Below are positions 44,404-55,099 of a stretch of 64,000 nt of DNA, in pieces. Both the position numbers and the translations under genes were made by a program. Under the pieces are notes generated by a model. The model did not search any database, was not told the origin of the DNA, and saw only the letters and a list, made by a program, of their open reading frames with translations. Origin of the DNA: Heterocephalus glaber (lineage: Eukaryota > Chordata > Mammalia > Rodentia > Bathyergidae); contig NW_004624795.1 of assembly GCF_000247695.1 (NCBI RefSeq), forward strand, positions 7,007,923 to 7,071,922. The letters run 5' to 3'. Each line of letters starts with the position of its first letter. Positions within the stretch are counted from its first letter, which is position 1.

Positions 44404-44790
44404 CTGTGACAGCCAACCCGACTCCATCTTGAGCCTCACCACCATTTTGTACTTGTGTTGGACAAAGCACCCAAAACCCACATCCTGTTTGGCAGAAAAC
44501 TTGCTGCAGCTGCAGGATGTTTTGTAGCTCACCTAGTGCGTGAACCTTCCTCTTGCCCTCATTAACCTGGCATGGTTCTGCTTCTGTAAAATTCCTCTTG
44601 CTCTCCCCCTGAGCCATCCCCAACTGAAAAGATGGTTTAAAAGGAGAAATTAAACCGCTTCTCAGGCCCAAGAGATCTTTCCAGGCACTCATCTCTCTCA
44701 GATGCCAGGTTTAAATAAATGCACTGAAATCTGACTCAGAGTGTGGCGAATCTCTGTAGTTCCAACTCACTCACCTATAACAATGCTAGA
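44404..44790 (+). mobile_element. Possible ERV1-like solo LTR
   Basis: TGTGACAGCCAACCCGACTCC opens it. GGTTTAAAAGGAGAAATTAAACC resembles a promoter region, and GTTTAAATAAATGCACTG carries a poly(A) signal. No gag, pol or env is attached. Confidence 0.4.
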
Positions 44791-45054
44791 GCCAATTTAT
44801 TTGCTCCACAGAGAGCCCTGGCTTCATTTCACTGTGGTGACATTGTTCAGAAATCCCAGCTCAGGATGGTCGTGCAACATGGTCAGTGATGTCTCCAGGA
44901 CCACAGGTTGTCTGCAGGCCTCTTGAAGTGGACTGTGGCATGGTTGTGTGCCCATGTGCATGCTGGGCAATTGGTGAGTACTGCTGGGCTCTGGATGGTG
45001 GTATCATGTAGGGGAGAAGAGTGGAATCAGAGGTAGAAACTCTCAGGTTTAGCC

Positions 45055-45204
45055 TTTTTTTTTTTTGAGACAGGGTCTTGCTTTGTAGTTTAGCCTGGCT
45101 CTGAACTCACTATGTAGCCCAGGCTGGCCTTGAACTTAAGGCAATCCTCCTGCCTCAGCCTCCCGAGTGCTGGGATTACAGGCATGTGCCATTACACCCA
45201 GCTA
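45055..45204 (-). mobile_element. B1 SINE with internal duplication
   Basis: The core is well conserved (TGAGACAGGGTCTTGCTTTG to GTGCTGGGATTACAGGC). The segment GCCTGGCTCTGAACTCACTA / GGCTGGCCTTGAACTTAAGG is the tandem duplication. AGGTTTAG(C/T)C flanks it at 45045 and 45205. Confidence 0.9.
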
Positions 45205-45214
45205 AGGTTTAGTC

Positions 45215-45425
45215 CTGGGACATCTTTGCTGTGTGGTTTTTGGCCAATTGTTTTGTCTCTCTGAGCTTCAACTTCTTAGTCCATTACATAAGAAAGTAGC
45301 CCTTGCTCCCTCCCTCCCATGTAAGGCTATCAGGAAGGGGAGTAAGATAATATACATTTAAAATGCTTTGTAAACTATAAAGCTTCTTATATATCAGAGG
45401 TATTCTGGTTATTGCAACCACTGTT
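45215..45425 (+). mobile_element. MIR fragment adjoining a B1
   Basis: TCTCTGAGCTTCAACTTCTTAG and AAAATGCTTTGTAAACTATAAAG keep the MIR order. Confidence 0.55.
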
Positions 45426-46084
45426 GCTAGTTGGTTATTACAGTTGCTTGTCAACAAGGATGCAAACCATTAGGCTTTGGGGGGAAGCAGGTTCTGGGAG
45501 AAGCTGGGAGCATTAGGGGAAGGTTGTTTACATTGTTACACATTTTATACATGGTCATCTCTTAGGAGGTGGAGGGTCAGGCTTTGATCACACCTACTGC
45601 TGTGCAAACTCAAGTTCTTTCCTTAGTGGTGTTTGAATCCTAATTTTGCGGGACTTCACAGGAACTTCAGGGATTCCGCAGATGTCTGCTTGTCATTGTG
45701 TAGACCTGGGGAATATAGCAGTGGTGTTATTACTTATTGTCCCACGATGGGTTGTGCACCACCTGAAGGAATTTAAATCCTCATCTACCTCTGGCTCAGT
45801 GCTACCCAGGGTGACCTTGATTATTCTCAAATACACACATCCGGAAATGTCCATAAATATCATGCTCCGGAAAAGCCTCCAGACCTCTCTGACTGTGTAA
45901 GTTTCCCCTTCCTTTTCTGTTTCCTGGGTTTTGGTGCTGGCTCAAGTTCCTTAGGCAGTGTGGGGAGACAGCTGAGGTCAGGAAGGTGCTCGTCCTTGCA
46001 GAGTGAGGAGTAATTAACACGGTGAGAGTAGAGGAGAGCAATTTGGATTTCATCACTTGGCAGCTTTGCCCCTTGAGAATACCT

Positions 46085-46300
46085 TGTGCTTGGGGAAATG
46101 ACCCTTTATGCTCACTGTAGCATTTTTCTTCGAATCAGTGACAAACATCCATCATGTAATACATCCTTTGCAACATTTCAGCCTGTCACTAATGACCTTA
46201 TTGGAAAGAACATTTGATTTAAGATTAAACCTTTCACGACAACCTCTCTTAGCTTGGATGCATACATTTGAAATAAAATTAATATGGTTTTAGCCTGTGG
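46085..46300. promoter_or_regulatory. Candidate conserved non-coding element
   Basis: A repeat-free AT-rich block with CATGTAATAC, CACTAATGACC and AAAATTAATATGG. Its character resembles developmental enhancers more than neutral DNA. Confidence 0.25.
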
Positions 46301-46309
46301 TCAAGTAGT

Positions 46310-48030
46310 AAATCCATGACTTTTCTCGGTTTAAGAATCAGCAATCTCCTCCCTCCCCTTTCATTTTATGAAAATTAACAAATGTGCTTAACTCCTGCTG
46401 GGTCCTAGAAATATATTTAGATGACTTCATCCCTTTTTGGACCAACTGATGGAATGTTCTCTGAGGTGTCAGAAGAATTATTATCTTATTTTAGGACTCA
46501 AGGTTGGAGCAGCAAGTGTCTGTTATTCTCTCTGATAGCTGTACATCAGATTCTGAACGGATGGTCTCGTGGCTGAGGAAATGATTTAAGTCAGGGGAAA
46601 AGACAATGAATATCATCATGACATCTGACAGCGTCTGTAAAGCTGAAGAAATGCTGTCCCCTCCATTAGAACCTCTACTCTAATGTGCATTCGTCTGCGG
46701 CTCCTTAGTCCACACACTGTTACCCTGCGAGGAGGAAGTTGTGCTGCCGACCTGGGACCCTGGCTCAGCGTGACCAAGTGTGTGTGGCAGTCACTCCCCA
46801 CCTTCCTCTGCTCTTCTACCTGCCCACAGGACTGTGGGAGCTGCAGCTGCTCTGAGGTCCTGGCAGCTCCCGGAAGAGGTCCCTGGCACAGAAGGGCAGC
46901 GGGTGCTAAAGTTGTCTTTCCTGTGGAAGGAACTTGGCCCCCTTTTTAAGATGGAGAAAACTTCTACACTCACGTCAGAACTTGTCTGGTCCCTTACCAG
47001 GCACAAAGCAGACGTGGTTCCCACTCGTGGTGGCTCCAGCCAGGCAGGGGAGACCTGAAAGTTAACAGGCAGGTGCTAGAAAGCTGATAAACACCGAGGG
47101 AAGGAAGCACAGGGCCCTTCCGGGGCGGGGACATCGATGCTATGGCCTGTGTGTGTCACACTGGGACATAGGCAACAAAGCCAGGCTGGCTTCTGCTCAT
47201 ACCACCTTGCAGAAGTTGGCATGGAGCTATTATTCCAGCCAACTCCTCTTCTCAGGAATCAGCCCGCCCTAGCCTCCTTTCCAAAAATTTAGATATCGTT
47301 CTTTCTCTTTCCATAAGCCAAGGTCCCTGAGCCCCAGATGGCCTCCATTTTTCCAGCCGTGTGTGGATCACTGGTGGTGGTGGTGAGGGGTCTCACGGTC
47401 TTCAGATTTCCCGGAGGGGCCTCAATTCTCGAGCCCCTCAGGGTGGCCACTCAGACGGGGACCCTGATGGCAGAAGGAGAAAGGAAACCCACCCGAGAGC
47501 ACCGATTGGTTCCACAGTGAGGTTGTGAGAAGGAGAAAGACCCTCACAGCTCGTCAGAGGTCCAGGCTGGCCTTCCTTGGGGCCCTGACTGCACCCGTGG
47601 CCTGGCTGGACCTGAGAGGTACGGCCAGGGGAGGCTGCCATGTGGGCTTCGGCAGAGGCGGAGGGAGCAGTGTGGAGAATGAGTTGTAAGGAGGAGTGAA
47701 ATGACCCTCACCTTCCTGGTTCCTTCCAGGACTGGGCGGAGAATGAACTGTGCGGTCTGAGACTCTGCGGCCCCAATGCGGAGACCGTGGAGGACTCAGC
47801 CTGTGACCTCCGGCTCTCGCACCGGCTCCTCCATATCCGCCTTGACCTCCACTCGCGCCCTCCCACATCCTGCCCGTCTCCGTGTTGATTCCCCCTCAAC
47901 AGGTGGAACCTGCTCCCATGCTCCACGTCAGTTCCCTCCAGCTTGGCCTGAGTCACTGTCAGTGTCACCTCCCTTCGAGGGACGGCCCCTGCCCCTGCGA
48001 GTCTTGAGCTCTGCACTCTGTCTTCTCCAC
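46310..48030. other. No gene recognised
   Basis: GC-rich from 46700 on, with overlapping frames on both strands that look like GC artefacts. Weak L2-like text near 46990-47110. Confidence 0.45.
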
Positions 48031-48034
48031 TTTG

Positions 48035-48420
48035 TCCTCTGCACAGCTCCTGGACTGGCTTTTTAAACTCGGAACTCTGCTCACAACACTTAGGATAAAA
48101 CACAAAACTCAACTCGCCTGTTATCATCCTTGCTCATACCCCCAGTCTCAACTCCTGCTCCGTGGCTTCCGTGTAGTCTGAGTCTGCAGATTCCCTGGCC
48201 TTCAGTCAGACTTCCATTCCCAGCTTCTCATACCCCCTTCCCTGAGGAGACACTTCCATCTAATTTAGGGGCCCCAAGTCTGCTCTCTATTGCCCTGTCC
48301 TTTTCCTTCACAGCATGTACTACAGTTTGCAGTCACGTTGTAGAGGGAAGGGACTGGGAATGCTTTGTTCAGTTAGCGTCAAACAGGGCCTGGATCCAGT
48401 AGACACCCGTGTTTGCTGAA
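48035..48420 (+). mobile_element. L2 3' portion
   Basis: CACTTAGGATAAAACACAAAAC, then TTCCCTGAGGAGACACTTCC and GTGTTTGCTGAATGACAG keep L2 order over 380 bases. Confidence 0.55.
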
Positions 48421-49824
48421 TGACAGACAGACCCAATTAAGGCTGCTCCATCACCTCATCCATCATGGTGACCACTAGCCAACTGTGGCTCTTCAAATTG
48501 AAATAAACTAAAATTAAACTTAAAAATTAGCTCCTCAGACACAGTGACCACATTTCAAGAGCTCAATAGCCACACCTATGGTTAGTGGGGTTACTGCATG
48601 GGATAGTGGAGAGCATTTCCATCATTCTAGAAAGTTCCATTGGGGTGTAAGACTAGCAGGTGTGCCTATCAGTCCATTCACTCAGGGGGTTAGGAAGTAT
48701 AACTTTGTTTTTCTATGACTGAACTTAATACTTATTTCAAGATTCAATTGTACTGAGTGAAGGACACTTACTTGATTGGGATTCATCTCCCTTTTCCTGG
48801 GGCAGGACAAATGCTAGGACTCTTCTGTCATGCCAAGGTCCTGAGGAGGGACAGGAGGGACTTGGTATCATCCCTGCTGTCATTCCTGAGGCATCCTCCT
48901 CCTCATTGGGGCATCAGTCCATGAAGGACAAATTGTACTAAGAGTCTTATAATAAAAAAGAGAAGCTCCAGCCTCCCAAATTCCCACTCCTTGTCATTCC
49001 ACAGAGTCATCCCTTTTCATCTTTAAAAAGCCATTTCTGCAGGTTCATAAATAATATGTGGATATAGCTCTCTCTTGGTTTGTGCACTTTAGATATTCTC
49101 TACTGAATTCTTACTACGGCGTAGGACAACTCTATGTATTTGCTCAGTCCCTTCAGTCCTCTTGTCCTTCCAATCCAGTTGTATTACACATTGTTTTCCC
49201 CAATACAAAGTGTTTCCTTATCAGAATTGTACTATTATTCTTTGTTACTGCTTTTTGGCATTTTGGCTAAGATCAAGTGTCTTATTGCTCACTATTGAAT
49301 GCACTATGATCCTATGTCTTTTCTTGATCTTAAAAGGTTGCTAATTGTGACTTTTAATTTGCTTTCTTTGCATTTCTGGCTAAGCCTCCTCACTGAGGTC
49401 TTTTTTCCCCACCCTAGAGACTTCCTGTTGGAGCCCTCAGCCCTCCTCTTCAGCCCACCCTGGGTACCTTGGCCTGCTGTGTGGCTGTCACTCTGGGTGC
49501 CCCTTATCTCTCTCCCATGAGGGGAATTCTGCCTCCTCAACCCCGTGGTGGCATCTTTTATGGTTCAGCGCTTCACGTTGATGGAGTACAGTTGCTGGCA
49601 GTTTCCAGAGACAGGGTGCATACAGGTAGATTTCTTCAATCCATGAGTGTCTGGCTGGGTTTATTTTCTGGCTTCACACTCGATTGGTAATTTGGCCAGG
49701 GCAATATTTTTAGGCTGAAAATAATTTTTAGTGAGAATTTTAAGTTGTTTCATTATCTTCTAGCTACCTGTGTCACTGTTGAGAAGCCCTACATTGCTCC
49801 ACAGGGCTAGTGATGACATGTGTG

Positions 49825-49890
49825 AACACACACACACACACACACACCACACACAGAGAGAGGAGAGGGAGACAGAGACAGTGACAGAGG
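49825..49890. repeat. (CA)n then (GA)-rich tract
   Basis: About fifteen CA units with one CC break, then AGAGAGAGGAGAGGGAGACAGAGACAG in two pieces. Confidence 0.93.
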
Positions 49891-50920
49891 CACACTCAAA
49901 CTCATCTGGAAAGCGCTAAGTATCTTTTATAACCTAATCTGAGAAGTGATGGGCCTCATTTATCTGTGTTCTGTTGGTCACACAGACCAACAATGGCACA
50001 ATGAGGAAGGAACAATGTGAATGTGTGAATACCAGGATGGGAGGGTCACTGGAGGCCATTTTGGAGGTTGGCCATCACAGGTCTACTTCTTCTTTATCAA
50101 CTTTCAAGAAGTGCCCCCATTCTTGGAGCCCCATCCTTCAAGGTATCAATTGCCTCCAGTGCTTTCTGCCTTTCTGAGGGCCTGTGGGGTGAGCTGTCTT
50201 GATTCCTGCTGATGATCTCCTTTTCCAGACACTCAGCTTGACCTTTCTCCATCACGTTCTCTTTCATTTTTCCATCCTTCTCCATTTCTGATGTCACCGA
50301 TTGCAGATGAGTTATAGCCTCATTAATTTGGAGTTCCTGTTTTTGTATCTTGCTCTCCCTGTTATTTTGGGATAGTTTTTGAGACAGGAAGGGGGTGGAA
50401 AGAGTTTGATGTCAACCATTTTGGAATCAGAAGTGTTTCCAGGAGATCTCGAGATAGTCCAGCTGCACTCTTCTTCTTCCACCTTCTGTGCCCTAAATCC
50501 ACACACGATTTTCAGCTAAAAAGCCAAGAACTGACTCACTTTTTTCCCTGAAGTTTGCTCTGTGGTTCTTTCCCTGAGATGGTAACTGTGGAATGAATGC
50601 TCAGATTTGAGGAGAAAGAAGGATACAAGGTAAAGGAAATGTGTGGAGGCAGGAGACCCTGGTGATTTATCAAAGAGTTACCCACTACCAAAGCCAAAGA
50701 TTAAAAAAATAAAGATCACAGAAGCATCAAGCAGGAGCTATGATTTAAAACTTAAAGTGGCAACAAGAAAGCTACCTGAGTGCTAGAAACCAAGAAGAGA
50801 CTTCGGTAGATGAACTGGGGGAACGCTAAGGAATCTTGGGATGCCAATAAACTTGATGACAGGAAAAACCCACCTAAAGAGGCCACAAGCTTGATCACTC
50901 ACTTTAAAAATGGGGAAACT

Positions 50921-51002
50921 GGGACTGGGGATTTAGCTCAGTGGTTACGCCGCCTGCCTCACAAGTGCAAGGACTGGAGTTCAATCCCCGGTACCCCCCC
51001 CC
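50921..51002 (+). mobile_element. ID SINE ending in poly(C)
   Basis: GGGACTGGGGATTTAGCTCA to GTTCAATCCCCGGTACC, followed by extra C (nine C at 50994-51002) and no A-tail. ATGGGGAAACT flanks at 50910 and 51003, so the insertion boundaries are certain. Confidence 0.93.
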
Positions 51003-51130
51003 ATGGGGAAACTGAGTCCAGATCAGCAAAGGGACTTGACTAGAGTCACCCAGCCAATTAAGAACAAAGACAGAATCTAGACTTGGGTTTTAGTGTTGGT
51101 GCATTTGTCATTGTACCATAGAGCTATTTT
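51003..51130 (-). mobile_element. MIR with an ID SINE at its edge
   Basis: GGGGAAACTGAGTCCAGATC and GAGTCACCCAGCCAATTAAG are antisense core. The ID duplicated the ATGGGGAAACT part. Confidence 0.75.
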
Positions 51131-51150
51131 ATATATATATATATATATTT
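51129..51150. repeat. (TA)n microsatellite
   Basis: Ten TA units at the tail of an ID SINE, probably grown from that tail. Confidence 0.93.
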
Positions 51151-51151
51151 T

Positions 51152-51224
51152 TGTGCTGGGGATTGAACTCCGGTCCTTGCGCTTGCGCAGCAGGCGGCAA
51201 AACTACTGAGTTGAATCCCTGGCC
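51152..51224 (-). mobile_element. ID SINE next to a TA repeat
   Basis: GTGCTGGGGATTGAACTCCG to TACTGAGTTGAATCCCTGGCC is antisense ID. Its tail side is a (TA)n run at 51129-51148. Confidence 0.88.
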
Positions 51225-51481
51225 TATGGTGCATGTTTTAAAAATAATTTTCTATTCATCTTTTTATTTCTGGAGGGCAAGAACATAACTTTACTGATAC
51301 CCAGATAGATTCCTCTCTGCCATCAGTTGTCACAGTGGCAGTTCCGTGTGGGCAATAGATGCAGAAGTTTAGGAACACAGTTTTTAAAGTAAGCTGTGGT
51401 TTTCGCCGCAGGACTTCAGAGAGCCTTTATCTTGAGAGTTTATGCTGTGACTCTTCATGGAGATGTGTGGTCAGCATATTT

Positions 51482-51860
51482 GTCAGGTTGGGCTGCATAA
51501 AAAGTGCCTCAGGGTGAGTGGCTTGTACAATATTAATTTATTTTCCTACAGTTCTAGAGGGTGGAATTCTGAGATCAAGGTGCGGGCAAGTTTGCTTTCT
51601 CCAGAGGCCTCTCCTTGATTCCCAGGTGATCACTTTTCTTGCTGTATCCTCCTGTGATCTTTTCTCTACATGTAGACATCCCTGGTGCCGCTTTATGTGG
51701 CCAAACTTCCTTTTTTTACAAGAATACTGGTCATATTCCTAAAGAACTCATTGATCACCTCTTAAAGGCCTTGTCATGAGCGCTGTCACTCTGAGGTCCA
51801 GGGAGTTAGATCTTTAGGGCATGAATTTTGGAGGAAGATAGTTCATCCCATAACAGTAGT
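51482..51860 (-). mobile_element. MaLR-type LTR
   Basis: GTCAGGTTGGGCTGCATAAAAAG, TTCCTACAGTTCTAGAGGGTGG and GGGCATGAATTTTGGAGGAAG plus AGTTCATCCCATAACA are the landmarks of an antisense LTR. Confidence 0.65.
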
Positions 51861-52339
51861 TCTTGCAGTACTGAAGAATTTGAGTTTTTGGAAACAGTCC
51901 ATAGACCATCTCCATCATAGAGTGCTATGATGGTGCCAGTCAGAACTGAGTCTCTCTTTTCCTTTGTGTCCCTGGTTTACCCATCATCTCTCCCTTTCTC
52001 TACTTCATTCAGTTTCATCCCCCTTTCCTGCAGAGCGGCTTTCTTCATGACCTCCAAAGCAAGAGAGCAGGTTATGAAAAGACTCTATGGACCCATCTGA
52101 GGTCACATTTGTTGACGGCTGTGTGGTTCTATGATCGATTACAGGTTGGGTACAATGCAGAAGAAGGAATGAAAGAGTATGGCAGTGAGATAATACTCAC
52201 TGCAGAGAAGCTAGAAGGAGCCTCATCACTGCAGTGGTATTGAAGGAGGGACACATAGTCCGAGTCCAAGGGTTGCAGAACTGCTCGGGAGGAGGTGGGT
52301 TTTCAGGCATCCCTGTTGACCTGCTCTTCTGTAGGATGG

Positions 52340-52800
52340 TCAGTCAGGTGTGGCTGTGAGAGGAGACACAAGACAGGCTCAGAAAAATCAAACTTTATTG
52401 TACTCATAGATCTTAGAAATCAGAGGCATGGCCTGCTACAGAGAGCCACATGGGAAAGCAACATGGTGGCCAGGAAGCAGGAGGGTCAGGAAAGAGGGGA
52501 GAGCATAGGCCTTGCCTTTATTGGAATTTCCATAGGAAAGGCAAGGCAGGGCAGATGAAGAGTTTAGGACAGGCTAGTTTGAATAGTTTCAGCAGGCTTT
52601 AAACTACAGGAGTGGGCCCCAGCTGCCTAGTACTGGCTCTGGGCTAAGGCTGGGCTGTGTGCTAGATAAACAAGGTGTGGTGCTGGATCGGAAATTTGCA
52701 TATCAAAGACCTGCTCCAGCAGAACCCTTTGCTATCTCTAGGGACTGACCAGCTCCAGGGTGGGCTGTCTATCTACCTAGCCAGAAAGGTTTTTGTTGTT
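52340..52800 (-). mobile_element. Possible LTR-like repeat
   Basis: AATCAAACTTTATTGTACTC is the reverse complement of a poly(A) signal context, and AAATTTGCATATCAAAG is an octamer-like motif on the far side. The family is not recognised. Confidence 0.3.
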
Positions 52801-52813
52801 GTTGTTTGTTTGC

Positions 52814-52893
52814 TTTTTTTTTTTTTTTTCAGGGCTGGGGATTGAACCCAGGGCCTCCTACATGCTTTGCACTGAGCTCCATCTGCAGCCCTA
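52814..52893 (-). mobile_element. ID-like SINE of the B1-dID subtype
   Basis: CTGGGGATTGAACCCAGGGC to CACTGAGCTCCATCTGCAGCCC resembles the ID half of the dimers more than the younger ID copies. No B1 half is attached. Confidence 0.75.
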
Positions 52894-53974
52894 GAAAATC
52901 TTTTTTTAAAATGTCAAAACATCATACAGGAAATAAAAAATATAAATAGCACAGTGTTCGATCAGAGAAGCAGAACCTGTGGGGACGTATGTATAGTTAC
53001 AGAATTAGAACTTTCTTGTGCTGGTGGGTTGAACACTTGATGTGTTATGTCGGAGACTGAAGTTCTCAGGGCAGAAAGTCAGGAAGGGAAAACAGATGCA
53101 AAGTGGGGTGAAGATAAACTGGAACTCACGATGTGAGTAAGAACTCCTGAGGACAGACTAGAACCTGTTTGAGTTCTCACTACCTCCAACCTTGGTAATG
53201 TGCGCATCCTGTGGGTGAAGTGGGGTCCTCATCTCAGATGACTCACTCTATCCCAGGAGTAGGAGGACATGAAAGAGGACCCAGGGGAAGGTGGGACAAC
53301 TGCAGATTTGACAGCTGCCCCAGTGCCAGGTAAGTGACAATCTGCTGAGCTACAAAAGCAGCTGGTGACTCCATCCAAATCTTGCAAGTGTAAAAACACA
53401 GTGTGACATCTGCTTCCCTCCTTCCAGATCTTCCCCAAGAATCTCTTTGGGGCCTACTCTGACTGGAAGCGCAGGGAAGAAATCTTGGGAAATCACATTC
53501 AGCTCAGAAATGTGGACACTTCCCAGAGCCACTGCATTTGTCCAGCTGGAGCACCGGATGGGAGGAGTTGCTAAGAATAAACTGTGTGCAGGCCCAGAAC
53601 ACTGGGCTCAGGCTAGAGACACTCAGAGACATGGTGTGCACCAAGGAATGGGACAAGGAAGGTCACACATGGTCACTGACCAATGTCTGGTTACTTTTCA
53701 ATTTCAGGGAAGGCCAGTGAAAGGTCAGCATGGTCAGACACATTTTAATGGTTCCATCCTCAAGAGTGGTAGTTGTGTTGTGGTTAGTGTATTTGGTCAT
53801 AGTCAGTTTGGGCACATAATTTTGAATTTGGGCACCAGTAGAATCAGTCAGCACTTCCTATGTTGAGGGTTCTTACTTTTAGAATTCTCCTGAATCCTGG
53901 TATACTCAGTGGTTCTTAATTTAGAGACCACCAGGGCCCATTTTTTCTTTGTATATAAGAGTAGCTGGCCTTTA

Positions 53975-54420
53975 TCACTCATCCATTCAACAATTTTCTG
54001 AGAAATGATTATGTCCCAGGCTCTGTTCTGTGTGAGATCCCAGGAATACAGTCCTGGGGAAACACACGTTCACAGGTTGGGTGAGTGGGGAAGAGGTAAA
54101 ACGGGGGGTGGGGAGACAGTTTACTAAGTCGTGGCATCATAAGAGGTACGGAGTGGAGTATGACCAAGTCTAGCGGCCTTCTCCCATAGGATTTAGGGCA
54201 AATATTAGCTTCCCTTTTGTTTCCATTTGTGTTTCCAGACCATTACTTATCCTTCATTGTGAGCTTCTCATCATCTGGCCAACAAAGCCCATGGGCTTTG
54301 GATAGGAGGGGCTAGTTTGGCTGGGCCTTGAAGGCTGGGCAGTTCTTCTAGTTGGAAAAGATGTGGAGAGAGTTAAGAGGGGCATGAGAGGCAGAATAAG
54401 GAGCAGGTTGCATGTATCTT
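53975..54420 (+). mobile_element. L2 fragment
   Basis: CATCCATTCAACAATTTTCTG, TCCCAGGCTCTGTTCTGTG, CAGGAATACAGTCCTGGGG, and later GGGCCTTGAAGGCTGGG. Confidence 0.55.
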
Positions 54421-55012
54421 ACATTTTAGGATGCTGGGCCTGGCTTTCAATTTCCCCCCATTTCCAGTGAAATTACTGTCCTGGCTCCAGAACAATGCCC
54501 TGGTCCCATCCCCTGGGAGAATCTACTCTTCATAGTTTCTCAGTCTGCTTGGTAGGGCTGAGTCTCTTAGTACTTCTGTCTCTAGGGGATCTTGTCCTTG
54601 AAGGCAACAGAGGGAGATGTCAGTGGACTGTAGAGGTCCACTGAGCATTGAGACTGATGCAGACAGGGAAAGGTACAGAGATAAATGTCTGTGTGCAAAA
54701 GGGATTCTTTTCTACAATTGTGTTTGCATAAATGGCCCATGACCAGATTTCCCTCCATAGAAGGTTGAGTCCTTAAATTAAAAAAAAAATTACCAATCCC
54801 AGAGGAAGTGTAACTGACATGCATTTGGTTGTAGGCTCACATAAGAGTTCACCAAACTAGATCTTAAAAATAAAACAACACGGTTTCATACTTTTCGAGC
54901 TTTATGGTGGTTGTGCACCCATAATTTTAGAAACACTGATGCAATATTCGGGGGAAGAAGCTTTTAATTGGATTCATATAGACAGCTTGAAGAGAACCTG
55001 AGATGGGAAAAG

Positions 55013-55092
55013 AAAGCAGCTCTGCCCTTGGATTCCGCAAGAATAAAACCAGAAAGCAGCACTGCCCTTTGATCCTGCAAAAATAAAACCAA
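55013..55092. repeat. 40-base tandem duplication
   Basis: Two head-to-tail 40-base units (55013-55052, 55053-55092) match at 34 of 40 positions. Each begins AAAGCAGC and contains AATAAAACC. Confidence 0.9.
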
Positions 55093-55099
55093 TTTGCTT

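Noticed and set aside
47554..48127. Overlapping minus-strand frames of 104 and 139 codons
   Set aside because: GC-rich region with L2 remnants; frames on both strands look random.
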